Shown: piece after piece, positions 18,256-23,486 of the stretch
How positions within the stretch are numbered: the stretch's first letter is position 1
Layout of the letters: every line of letters starts with the position of its first letter
Origin: Bremerella sp. P1
GTDB lineage: Bacteria; Planctomycetota; Planctomycetia; Pirellulales; Pirellulaceae
Assembly: GCF_028748185.1 (NCBI RefSeq)
Contig: NZ_CP118164.1
Span: 1,922,001 to 1,986,000 of the forward strand
Reading direction: 5' to 3'
DNA length: 64,000 nucleotides
The notes under the pieces: generated by a model
The model's database searches: none
Told to the model about the DNA's origin: nothing
What the model saw: the letters and a program-made list of their open reading frames with translations, nothing else
Program-made: the position numbers and the translations under genes

Positions 18256-19056
18256 TTAGTCGATAAACGCCACGTGACGCATGGCTACCGATTCGGTTTC
18301 GGTATTCATGATCACCTGGTGCCATCCATCCAGGCAGATCGTCTTGTGATCGGCATGGCGAACCTTACCGCGGACGAAAACGCCTGGGTTACGACGCTGC
18401 GTAATCCAAGCAAGCTTCTTCAGCTTTGGCTTCTTGCTGATCAGCTTCTCGTATTGCCGCTCGGTCAATCCGTTAGGATGTTGCGGACTTACGTACACCA
18501 ACTCGCCGCCTTGGCGGACCAGCTCTTCACAGATGTGAGGCTTTCCGCCACCGCGATTGATTGGCTCGTTCCGCAGTACCCAACGCTGGTCGATGCGCTG
18601 CCACGGCTGGACAGGCACAAAGAACCATTCGCCTTGACGAACGAACGCATCGTTCTTGCGGCGGTTTCGCTTCTTCGGCTTGACCTTCAGCTGACGCTCA
18701 CGGATATGGACGTCGCGCGGCTTCAGCGCGTCGAAAGCGGTGATTACGTTGGAGACAGTTGCCCGCTCCGGTACAGCAGCGACGAACCAGTGACGCTCGT
18801 CGTGGCCGCAGAGGAACTTGTGCTTACCGTCTTCTTGTTCGGTCAACAGCAGCAAATGGCGAATATCGGGTCGAACATCGATCACGCGCAAGTCAGGCTC
18901 TGCCTGAGCACCTAGCGAGATCTCGAAGAACTCTCCCTCGGCGTCGTGACCAACGTCGATGGAGACATCGCTTCGTGCGTTGCGACCGCGGGCCGGAACA
19001 ACCTTGACGCGTCCGCCCATTCGCTCGAATTGCCGCTCGATAACATGAGCGTCCAT
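18256..19056 (-). CDS. Unknown protein encoded within the tRNA array
   Basis: 266 aa, not recognised. No signal peptide or membrane segment. The N-terminal half is acidic with strand-like stretches (ARSDVSIDVGHDAEGEFFEI, VIDVRPDIRHLLLLTEQ). The middle contains CGHDERHWFVAAVPE, and a strongly basic stretch follows (VKPKKRNRRKND), which suggests nucleic-acid binding. Near the C-terminus are WITQRRNPGVFVRGKVRH and HQVIMNTE. The start is set at 19056, where AAGGAG lies 9 bases upstream. It is co-directional with the tRNAs: tRNA-Ala(GGC) lies upstream and a candidate structured RNA 10 bases downstream. A role in the array's RNA metabolism is a guess. Confidence 0.75.
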   Translation of the reverse strand: MDAHVIERQFERMGGRVKVVPARGRNARSDVSIDVGHDAEGEFFEISLGAQAEPDLRVIDVRPDIRHLLLLTEQEDGKHKFLCGHDERHWFVAAVPERATVSNVITAFDALKPRDVHIRERQLKVKPKKRNRRKNDAFVRQGEWFFVPVQPWQRIDQRWVLRNEPINRGGGKPHICEELVRQGGELVYVSPQHPNGLTERQYEKLISKKPKLKKLAWITQRRNPGVFVRGKVRHADHKTICLDGWHQVIMNTETESVAMRHVAFID

Positions 19057-19114
19057 AATCGAGTCTCCTTGAACCCTATAAAACAGTGGCGAACGCACCG
19101 TGCGTTCACCTCAG

Positions 19115-19185
19115 TGGACCGACTGGGAATCGAACCCAGATCCCTGCCCCGCCAGAGCAGTGTCGTCCCTTTGGACCATCAGCCC
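19115..19185 (-). tRNA. tRNA-Ala(GGC)
   Basis: Loop CTGGCGG gives anticodon GGC; acceptor GGGCTGA/TCGGTCC contains the G3-U70 pair that defines alanine tRNAs. T arm CTGGG-TTCGATT-CCCAG. No CCA encoded. Confidence 0.92.
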
Positions 19186-19198
19186 TTTGAAATAAGAG

Positions 19199-19270
19199 TG
19201 GACCTGATCGGAGTCGAACCGATCGCACCGATCTTGCAAGGATCAGTCGCCTCCATCGGCATGCAGGCCC
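19199..19270 (-). tRNA. tRNA-Ala(TGC)
   Basis: Loop CTTGCAA on GATC/GATC gives TGC. Acceptor GGGCCTG/CAGGTCC again has G3-U70, the alanine identity element. No CCA encoded. Confidence 0.95.
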
Positions 19271-19282
19271 ATTGAATTTGAG

Positions 19283-19353
19283 AGGTCCGTTCGGGAATCG
19301 AACCCGATCCGCGTCCTTACCACGGACGTGTGCCGCCAGAACACCTACAGACC
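19283..19353 (-). tRNA. tRNA-Thr(GGT)
   Basis: Loop GTGGTAA on CGTCC/GGACG gives GGT. Acceptor GGTCTGT/ACGGACC pairs fully (one G-U). T arm TCGGG-TTCGATT-CCCGA. No CCA encoded. Confidence 0.94.
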
Positions 19354-19361
19354 AGTTAAAG

Positions 19362-19430
19362 TAGCGGGTCCGGGAGTCGCACCCGACCGTCCAGGCTTAT
19401 GAGGCCCGAATGAGCACTGGCTCACCCGCG
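19362..19430 (-). tRNA. tRNA-Met(CAT), initiator-like
   Basis: Loop CTCATAA on CGGGC/GCCTG gives CAT. The acceptor CGCGGGT/ACCCGCT has an unpaired C1-U72 end, reminiscent of initiator tRNAs, and starts CGCGGG like them. The anticodon stem has three G-C pairs but not the canonical GGG/CCC order. The T loop is TGCGACT. Initiator or elongator use cannot be settled; a CAT tRNA for Ile is less likely. Confidence 0.85.
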
Positions 19431-19442
19431 TCAATGGTTTTG

Positions 19443-20087
19443 CTACTCCCAATAGTCCTGCCATCGCTCGCCGAACGACTTCTTCAGCAGAGCCTGGTAG
19501 GCATTGGTCTTGATCTTGCACATCTGCACGTTGCCGCGCGATCCGGTCTTACAAACGACCCCTTCGGTGACGTTGTATTTGCCTTGGCGAACGGCCTCGG
19601 CAAAGTTGCCGGTAAACTTGCCTTGATAGACCACACGAGCAATCGAAAGTTCACTGAAAACTTCCACAAACTCGAAAGGATCTATCAGATCGCCATTCAC
19701 CTCGACATCGAACAAAACCAGTTGCTTGGGATCGTCTGCTTTGTGCAAGCCTGCGAATGAATGCGGACCAACGTACTCGGCAAAAATGGCAACTTCATTC
19801 CACCCATGGCAGCGATCACTACTCAGCAGCTCGGTAAGGGGCTCGCATAGTCCTTTGCGAAATACCTGGCCAGCATCGGCAAGATGCTGATGTCTTTCAC
19901 GAAAGGATGCTTCGCCCAACTTGTCGAGACGAAACTCATCACGACGTGTTCCCATGAAGGTCCAGCCATCACCTCGTTGCCAGTTGAAATGCAGATTCGT
20001 CCCGTCGACTTTCTCGAAGGCAATGCACTTGCCCAGCGGAAAGTCTCGCGAGTCGCGAATCTTCGGATAGTGGAGTTTCCTGCTCAT
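19443..20087 (-). CDS. RNA ligase family protein
   Basis: 214 aa. Nucleotidyltransferase motifs of the ATP-dependent RNA ligases are in order: motif I EKVDGTN with the candidate lysine K26, motif III-like FAEYVGP, IIIa-like LVLFDVEV, motif IV EGVVCK (175-180) and motif V KIK (191-193). The family seals RNA nicks through an AMP-enzyme intermediate; phage T4 uses such enzymes to repair cleaved tRNAs. The protein is short, essentially the catalytic core without the C-terminal domain of Rnl2. The ATG at 20087 is used; the frame stays open upstream only because it crosses tRNA-Leu. It lies between tRNA-Leu and tRNA-Met, co-directional with the array, implying a role in tRNA repair or maturation. 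Confidence 0.88.
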   Translation of the reverse strand: MSRKLHYPKIRDSRDFPLGKCIAFEKVDGTNLHFNWQRGDGWTFMGTRRDEFRLDKLGEASFRERHQHLADAGQVFRKGLCEPLTELLSSDRCHGWNEVAIFAEYVGPHSFAGLHKADDPKQLVLFDVEVNGDLIDPFEFVEVFSELSIARVVYQGKFTGNFAEAVRQGKYNVTEGVVCKTGSRGNVQMCKIKTNAYQALLKKSFGERWQDYWE

Positions 20088-20113
20088 GGTCCGACAATCG
20101 CTATCTGAGTAAG

Positions 20114-20197
20114 TAGCCAAGGGGAGACTTGCACTCCCACGCCCCTGCAGGCACGACGTTCTAAGCGTCGCGCGTCTACTAATTCCGCCACTTGGCC
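20114..20197 (-). tRNA. tRNA-Leu(TAG)
   Basis: 84-base class II tRNA with a long variable arm. Loop CTTAGAA on CGACG/CGTCG gives TAG; acceptor GGCCAAG/CTTGGCT with G1-U72. Lies 8 bases after the methyltransferase stop and 26 bases before the ligase start. No CCA encoded. Confidence 0.96.
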
Positions 20198-20205
20198 ATG
20201 GTGTT

Positions 20206-20739
20206 CTATCGCCTTGAAAGTCGGCGTTCGATCTCATCCGTTTGATCAACAACCATCGTCTGTTTGTCGAACTGGTAGATCTCCAAATTCTCGTTGGCCA
20301 GCACCGACGGCAGATCGAGGATCACATAGTTCTGAATTCGCTTTCTCAATCCCACCTTTCCAGCACGTGGAATGTTTCTCGGCACGATCAACCAGGCCGT
20401 ACCGCGGGAATTGAGTTGCTGCTCAATCGCGGCAAGCACTTGGTGTCGCGTCGAACGGGTCAGCATATTCAAAACGTGATTGCAGACGATCGTATCGTAG
20501 CCGCCTTGCGGTGGCGTTGGCCGATAGTAGGGATCGAACGCGTCCCAGCCCAGGCAATCGGCATCGAAACCAAACCCACATCCATAGTCGAGCACGCGAC
20601 CGCGAATTCGGTTGGAATCCACCAGCCAATTGGCAGCAAAGCTAATCGACTGACGACGTATCGCTCCTCCCAACTCTTTGATGAATCGATAACCGCGTGA
20701 ACACTTTAGCTTGGGCAAACGATGTCTTTCTGAATGCAA
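20206..20739 (-). CDS. Small class I SAM-dependent methyltransferase
   Basis: 177 aa from a TTG start (no in-frame ATG near the N-terminus). SAM-binding motif I is VLDYGCGFGFD, followed by a WDAFDPYY acidic strand and the motif IV-like YDTIVCNHVLNML; the C-terminal part contains AWLIVPRNI. The order is that of a Rossmann-fold methyltransferase with no fused recognition domain. Similar small enzymes occur in phages and plasmids. It is not a Hen1-type 3'-end methyltransferase as far as can be seen, since no His-Glu-His cluster is evident. Encoded just before tRNA-Leu and the RNA ligase. A tRNA substrate is suggested only by location. Confidence 0.8.
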   Translation of the reverse strand: MHSERHRLPKLKCSRGYRFIKELGGAIRRQSISFAANWLVDSNRIRGRVLDYGCGFGFDADCLGWDAFDPYYRPTPPQGGYDTIVCNHVLNMLTRSTRHQVLAAIEQQLNSRGTAWLIVPRNIPRAGKVGLRKRIQNYVILDLPSVLANENLEIYQFDKQTMVVDQTDEIERRLSRR

Positions 20740-20748
20740 TCAACACAG

Positions 20749-20834
20749 TGGGCCGTGAAGGAATCGAACCTCTCGTCGCCACCTCGCTTCTTTTGTGACC
20801 ACGGCTTTACAGGCCGCTGCGAGGAGCACAACCC
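20749..20834 (-). tRNA. tRNA-Tyr(GTA)
   Basis: 86-base class II tRNA with a long variable arm as expected for bacterial Tyr. Loop CTGTAAA gives GTA. Acceptor GGGTTGT/ACGGCCC. The outermost T-stem pair is A-C. No CCA encoded. Confidence 0.93.
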
Positions 20835-20923
20835 TTGATCATCTCTCGTTTGACTTTCTCGTGTGAAAGCCGCACCATTTACGTGTGCAAATAAGTTCTC
20901 AACACTCCAAACCAATTCTGCTT

Positions 20924-21133
20924 ATGGACCAAACTGATTTCTCTCTGCTGGTTGGGCTTCTTTTCGGAGCGCCCATTGTCGGCTTCTTACTACTAGCCTT
21001 TACCCCCCTGCCTCTTTGGGTCGCATTCCTTATCGCTTACACCCTGGGTACGATTTTGGTCGGTCTAATCGTCTACCTCTTAGTCGGGATATATGGAAAG
21101 ATCCTGGATCGTCAAAATAAATCCGACGACTGA
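20924..21133 (+). CDS. Small two-helix membrane protein, antisense to the array
   Basis: 69 aa, unrecognised. Two strongly hydrophobic helices fill most of it (about residues 6-28 and 31-56), then a short charged tail ending KSDD. The ATG at 20924 directly precedes the hydrophobic part; an ATG at 20885 adds 13 unlikely residues. No clear Shine-Dalgarno sequence is seen. It is the only plus-strand gene inside the tRNA array, between tRNA-Tyr and the CAA tRNA. It could be a toxin-like small membrane protein or a chance frame. Confidence 0.45.
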   Translation: MDQTDFSLLVGLLFGAPIVGFLLLAFTPLPLWVAFLIAYTLGTILVGLIVYLLVGIYGKILDRQNKSDD

Positions 21134-21149
21134 CACCTCATTCCTTAAG

Positions 21150-21224
21150 TAGCACGCGAGGGATTCGAACCCCCATCCACCTGGGTTTGAGCCAGGTCGC
21201 TCTACCATATTGGCGTAGCATGCC
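21150..21224 (-). tRNA. tRNA with CAA anticodon in a class I body
   Basis: Anticodon stem ACCTGG/CCAGGT with loop CTCAAAC gives CAA, which reads the Leu codon TTG. The variable region is short, whereas bacterial leucine tRNAs are class II. Acceptor GGCATGC/GCGTGCT pairs with G1-U72, and the T arm is standard. Amino-acid identity is therefore uncertain. No CCA encoded. Confidence 0.8.
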
Positions 21225-21235
21225 ATTGTTAAAAG

Positions 21236-21308
21236 CGTTCCCGACCGGATTCGAACCGGCGATCTCTTGCGTGACAGGCAAGCGAGCACTCCGCTGCTCC
21301 ACGAGAAC
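21236..21308 (-). tRNA. tRNA-Asp(GTC)
   Basis: Loop CTGTCAC on CTTGC/GCAAG gives GTC; discriminator G73 fits Asp. Acceptor GTTCTCG/CGGGAAC. No CCA encoded. Confidence 0.95.
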
Positions 21309-21349
21309 TTTTGATGCGCGATGACTCGCGAACGGTTGTTAAAAGCGAA

Positions 21350-21485
21350 CACCAGCTTCAGTCCGGCCGACAGGTGCCACGGATGGCACGTCGAAAAGCC
21401 GACGCAAGTCGCTTTTCGGAGCCGCGAGGAGCTATGCTCTGAGCTTGGCGAGGGCACACTGGCGGTACGATGCCGCCAGGCCCCA
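21350..21485 (-). ncRNA. Second candidate structured RNA in the array
   Basis: The gap between tRNA-Val and tRNA-Asp is 171 bases with no credible gene but three clear hairpins: a 7-bp stem (21392-21398 with 21412-21418) extended by CGAC/GTCG around a GCAA tetraloop (GNRA on the plus strand); a 5-bp stem 21374-21378/21385-21389; and a 7-bp stem 21459-21465/21473-21479. Strand is assumed from the array. It could be processed spacer RNA or part of a repeat. Confidence 0.35.
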
Positions 21486-21491
21486 ATAAAG

Positions 21492-21564
21492 TAGTCCTGG
21501 AGGGACTCGAACCCCCGATCGTCTCTTTGTAAGAGAGCTGCCTTCGCCGCTGGGCCACAGGACT
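21492..21564 (-). tRNA. tRNA-Val(TAC)
   Basis: Acceptor AGTCCTG/CAGGACT is perfect and the T arm standard. With A26 and a five-base variable loop the anticodon loop is CTTACAA (TAC), as in normal Val tRNAs; the 27-43 pair is then G-A. A shifted fold would give ACA, which is less likely. No CCA encoded. Confidence 0.85.
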
Positions 21565-21581
21565 ATGTTTATGGAATTAAG

Positions 21582-21653
21582 CACGCCCCCAAGGATTTGA
21601 ACCCTGACCTGACTGGGTTGGAACCAGCCGTGCTCCCGTTACACCAGAGACGT
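21582..21653 (-). tRNA. tRNA-Trp(CCA)
   Basis: Loop TTCCAAC on GCTGG/CCAGT gives anticodon CCA; discriminator G73 fits Trp. Acceptor ACGTCTC/GGGGCGT includes two G-U pairs. No CCA tail encoded. Confidence 0.93.
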
Positions 21654-21667
21654 ATAGTTAAAAAAGG

Positions 21668-21742
21668 CTGCGAGGGTTGGAATCGAACCAACGACCTCCT
21701 GGTTCAGAGCCAGGCGATACTACCAACAGCGTCTACCCCGCA
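21668..21742 (-). tRNA. tRNA-Gln(CTG)
   Basis: Loop CTCTGAA on CCTGG/CCAGG gives CTG. U1-A72 and G73 are glutamine identity features. Acceptor TGCGGGG/CCTCGCA. No CCA encoded. Confidence 0.95.
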
Positions 21743-21810
21743 GTGCTGCCAGAAAGAGACCGTGAACTTCAAGACAGGTTCGCTCGAATTCTGTTTTCTT
21801 TCTGGAGAAG

Positions 21811-21882
21811 AGTGCTCTGCGGGAGTCGAACCCGCCTCGCCAGGTTGGAGGCCTGGAACCTTTGCCGCTCGGCCAAGAGCAC
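21811..21882 (-). tRNA. tRNA-Gly(TCC) with C33
   Basis: Stem CCAGG/CCTGG with loop CCTCCAA gives TCC, but position 33 is C instead of the nearly universal U. Acceptor GTGCTCT/AGAGCAC is perfect and U73 fits Gly. No CCA encoded. Confidence 0.88.
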
Positions 21883-21894
21883 GAAATGTTGAAG

Positions 21895-21969
21895 CTGTGG
21901 AGGCAGGAATCGAACCTGCGACAATGCGGTTAACAGCCGCCTTCCCGTACCAGCACAGGACCCACCACA
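21895..21969 (-). tRNA. tRNA-Asn(GTT)
   Basis: Loop CTGTTAA on GCGG/CCGC gives GTT; G73 fits Asn. The acceptor TGTGGTG/CTCCACA contains a U6-U67 mismatch and the 27-43 pair is G-A. No CCA encoded. Confidence 0.9.
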
Positions 21970-21979
21970 AAGTTGAAAG

Positions 21980-22055
21980 TCAGGGTAGCTGGATTCGAAC
22001 CAGCGGTCTCATACTCCCGAAGTATGCGGATTAAACCAAGCTTTCCCACACCCTG
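21980..22055 (-). tRNA. tRNA-Pro(CGG)
   Basis: Loop TTCGGGA on CATAC/GTATG gives CGG. C1-G72 and A73 match proline tRNAs. Acceptor CAGGGTG/TACCCTG. No CCA encoded. Confidence 0.95.
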
Positions 22056-22066
22056 AAAAATGGAAG

Positions 22067-22137
22067 AGCGCCCAGTGGGAGTCGAACCCACACTTCCGCC
22101 ATGGCAAGGCAGTAGGCTGCCGCTACATCATGGGCGC
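22067..22137 (-). tRNA. tRNA-Gly(GCC)
   Basis: Loop TTGCCAT on CTGCC/GGCGG gives GCC. Acceptor GCGCCCA/TGGGCGC is perfect; U73 fits Gly. No CCA encoded. Confidence 0.95.
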
Positions 22138-22189
22138 TGATCGTCTCGTTTCAATTGTCAAAGAACACGGAGTCTGTTGAGACACAGAG

Positions 22190-22261
22190 AGCACCGGGAG
22201 GGACTCGAACCCTCGTAGCCGCGTTACGAATGCGGTGTCTTAGCCGCTGGACGACCAGTGC
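22190..22261 (-). tRNA. tRNA-Thr(CGT)
   Basis: Loop TTCGTAA gives CGT; the 31-39 pair is A-C. Acceptor GCACTGG/CCGGTGC with G1-C72 and C2-G71 as in Thr. No CCA encoded. Confidence 0.92.
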
Positions 22262-22314
22262 TTGTTTGTGGTCAGGCGCAGATAGATACCTCTGCTGCAC
22301 CTGACCACGAAATG

Positions 22315-22587
22315 TCAGTTAAATTGCCCTCGTTTGGGCAAGGCATCCCCTGTCGCCTTCTTATGACCTTTGATCATGGCGTGCGAATCAGGAAGATGGT
22401 TCTCTTGCAATCTCTCTGACGAGATCGACATCACTTCCCAACCATCGACAAACGAGCCATCGCGTTGCTTGAGTTTGACGTAGCCATGCAGCTGCGCATA
22501 TTTCTCAGGTATCCACGACGTGACCTCGATCCTCGTGGTCGGACTCGTTCTCTTGACCAAACGACATTGTTTGTAATAGAGCGTCAT
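22315..22587 (-). CDS. Unknown 90-aa protein within the tRNA array
   Basis: 90 aa, basic, not recognised. It begins MTLYYKQCRLVKRTSPTTRI and contains AQLHGYVKLKQRDGSFVDGW, which looks like a small all-beta domain, then a hydrophilic tail with IKGHKKATG. No signal peptide. ATG at 22587 preceded by AAGGAA at 9 bases. It is co-directional with the tRNAs, between Lys(CTT) and Thr(CGT). The beta-rich, Lys-rich composition suggests RNA or ribosome association, but this is speculative. Confidence 0.7.
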   Translation of the reverse strand: MTLYYKQCRLVKRTSPTTRIEVTSWIPEKYAQLHGYVKLKQRDGSFVDGWEVMSISSERLQENHLPDSHAMIKGHKKATGDALPKRGQFN

Positions 22588-22621
22588 CGATTCGTTTCCT
22601 TAGGGTAACGCTGCTGGTAAG

Positions 22622-22693
22622 TGGGATCGGAAGGACTCGAACCTTCACCCGCCTGGTTAAGAGCCAGGGATGCTACCGTAACACCTCGGTCCC
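22622..22693 (-). tRNA. tRNA-Lys(CTT)
   Basis: Loop CTCTTAA on CCTGG/CCAGG gives CTT. Acceptor GGGACCG/CGATCCC has one C5-A68 mismatch. No CCA encoded. Confidence 0.93.
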
Positions 22694-22708
22694 ATATTGT
22701 TGGTTTGG

Positions 22709-22781
22709 TCGGCGCGGTGGGGTTTGAACCCACGACTCACGTCTTATAAGGACGTCGCTCTTACCACTGAGCTACACGCCG
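22709..22781 (-). tRNA. tRNA-Ile(TAT)
   Basis: Loop CTTATAA on ACGTC/GACGT gives TAT, reading ATA directly. Most bacteria read ATA with a CAT tRNA modified to lysidine, so a TAT tRNA is uncommon. Acceptor CGGCGTG/CGCGCCG pairs fully. No CCA encoded. Confidence 0.92.
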
Positions 22782-22816
22782 CACTGCCACATCGGTTTGC
22801 AGCGGCAAATCGGTAG

Positions 22817-22888
22817 TGAGGCCGGTAGGATTCGAACCTACGCCCACCTGATTAAAAGTCAGGGATGCTGCCGTTACACCACAACCTC
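22817..22888 (-). tRNA. tRNA-Lys(TTT)
   Basis: Loop CTTTTAA on CCTGA/TCAGG gives TTT. Acceptor GAGGTTG/CGGCCTC. No CCA encoded. Its 5' part overlaps the end of a possible 19-codon minicistron. Confidence 0.95.
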
Positions 22889-22933
22889 AATGCGAGTTTG
22901 TGATATGCGTTTACTGCGAGTTGAATCGTTCAT
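22874..22933 (-). CDS. Possible 19-codon minicistron
   Basis: Between tRNA-Ile(GAT) and tRNA-Lys(TTT) an ATG at 22933 follows an AAAAGGAAA Shine-Dalgarno sequence by about six to nine bases. The peptide is basic (MNDSTRSKRISQTRIEVVV) and its stop lies within the D arm of the Lys tRNA. It may be a translated leader, or chance. Confidence 0.25.
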   Translation of the reverse strand: MNDSTRSKRISQTRIEVVV

Positions 22934-22957
22934 GGTGCGTTTCCTTTTCTTCAACAG

Positions 22958-23029
22958 TGGTAGCCCTGGGAATCGAACTCAGCGCGGCCTGAGTATCAGT
23001 CAGGCATGGACAACCAGTCCTCGACTACC
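22958..23029 (-). tRNA. tRNA-Ile(GAT)
   Basis: Loop CTGATAC on CCTGA/TCAGG gives GAT. Acceptor GGTAGTC/GGCTACC. One A-C mismatch in the T stem. No CCA encoded. Confidence 0.93.
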
Positions 23030-23061
23030 TCAATCGGCGCGTACATTTCACGCACCCCTAG

Positions 23062-23134
23062 TGACCCGTGTGGGAGTTGAACCCGACCTGATCGGATTGA
23101 AAGACCGATGACCTCACCCGAAGTCGAACGGGCC
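23062..23134 (-). tRNA. tRNA-Glu(TTC)
   Basis: First gene of the array. Loop CTTTCAA gives TTC; U31-U39 is mispaired and the outer two T-stem pairs (C-A, U-C) are broken. Acceptor GGCCCGT/ACGGGTC has one G-U pair. No CCA encoded. The weakened stems suggest a divergent or decaying tRNA. Confidence 0.85.
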
Positions 23135-23153
23135 AAATGGTTTGGCTATGGGC

Positions 23154-23190
23154 ATAAAAAAAGCCCGGTGTCGCTCATGACACCGGGCTT
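23154..23190 (-). terminator. Intrinsic terminator 20 bases before the first tRNA
   Basis: A perfect 12-bp stem (23161-23172 with 23179-23190), 6-base loop, followed on the minus strand by seven T. It would stop minus-strand transcription just before tRNA-Glu, with little room for a promoter after it, so it may act as an attenuator or end a small RNA. Confidence 0.85.
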
Positions 23191-23310
23191 AAGTAAGCCG
23201 CAGGGGGAAAGTTCCCTAAGTCATAAGCGCAGAGGATGAGCCGGATAACCGCTGCCTGTTTGCACAGGCAATCGCATACCAGCTTCATTTTGATTTCGAT
23301 CGTTGTGGTT
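23154..23310 (-). ncRNA. Candidate small RNA or attenuator leader
   Basis: Upstream of the terminator the minus strand can form a 6-bp hairpin GCCTGT-GCAA-ACAGGC with a GNRA tetraloop (about 23256-23271) and an AGGGAA/TTCCCCCT hairpin (about 23204-23219). Together with the terminator this looks like a compact RNA of about 130-150 bases. SRP, 6S and c-di-GMP riboswitch signatures were looked for and not found. The 5' end is a guess. Confidence 0.35.
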
Positions 23311-23431
23311 GATTATCAACATCGAAGGTTTTTCACTCTTGCGAATAATTGGTGATTGTTTACGTCTGAGTGTTTAGACGAGTCACTTAGGAAATGGTTC
23401 GCGGAAAACTTGGCTTTCTTGAAAAAGAAAA

Positions 23432-23461
23432 TGCCCACTCCAATACGTGAAGTGGGCATTG
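23432..23461 (-). terminator. Intrinsic terminator of the sialic acid operon
   Basis: A stem of nine base pairs (ATGCCCACT/AGTGGGCAT) with an 11-base loop, followed on the minus strand by a T-rich stretch. It lies just after the stop of the NanA-like gene. Confidence 0.8.
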
Positions 23462-23486
23462 ATCTTGAATGATGGTGACTGAGAGC

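Larger units (their letters stand above)
23135..23486. other. Leader region of the tRNA array
   Basis: About 350 bases between the NanA-like gene and the array, both minus strand. It holds two intrinsic terminators (23432-23461 and 23154-23190) and between them a stretch with hairpins, treated as a possible small RNA. No protein gene is credible. No strong promoter was recognised, although GATAAT occurs on the minus strand within it. Confidence 0.5.

Noticed and set aside
21492-21564. tRNA-Cys(ACA) reading
   Set aside because: A one-base shift gives ACA, but the fold with A26, five-base variable loop and CTTACAA loop matches Val(TAC) better.
23154-23310. SRP RNA for the leader
   Set aside because: The conserved GGUCAGG and GGAAGGAAGCAGCC loop segments are absent.
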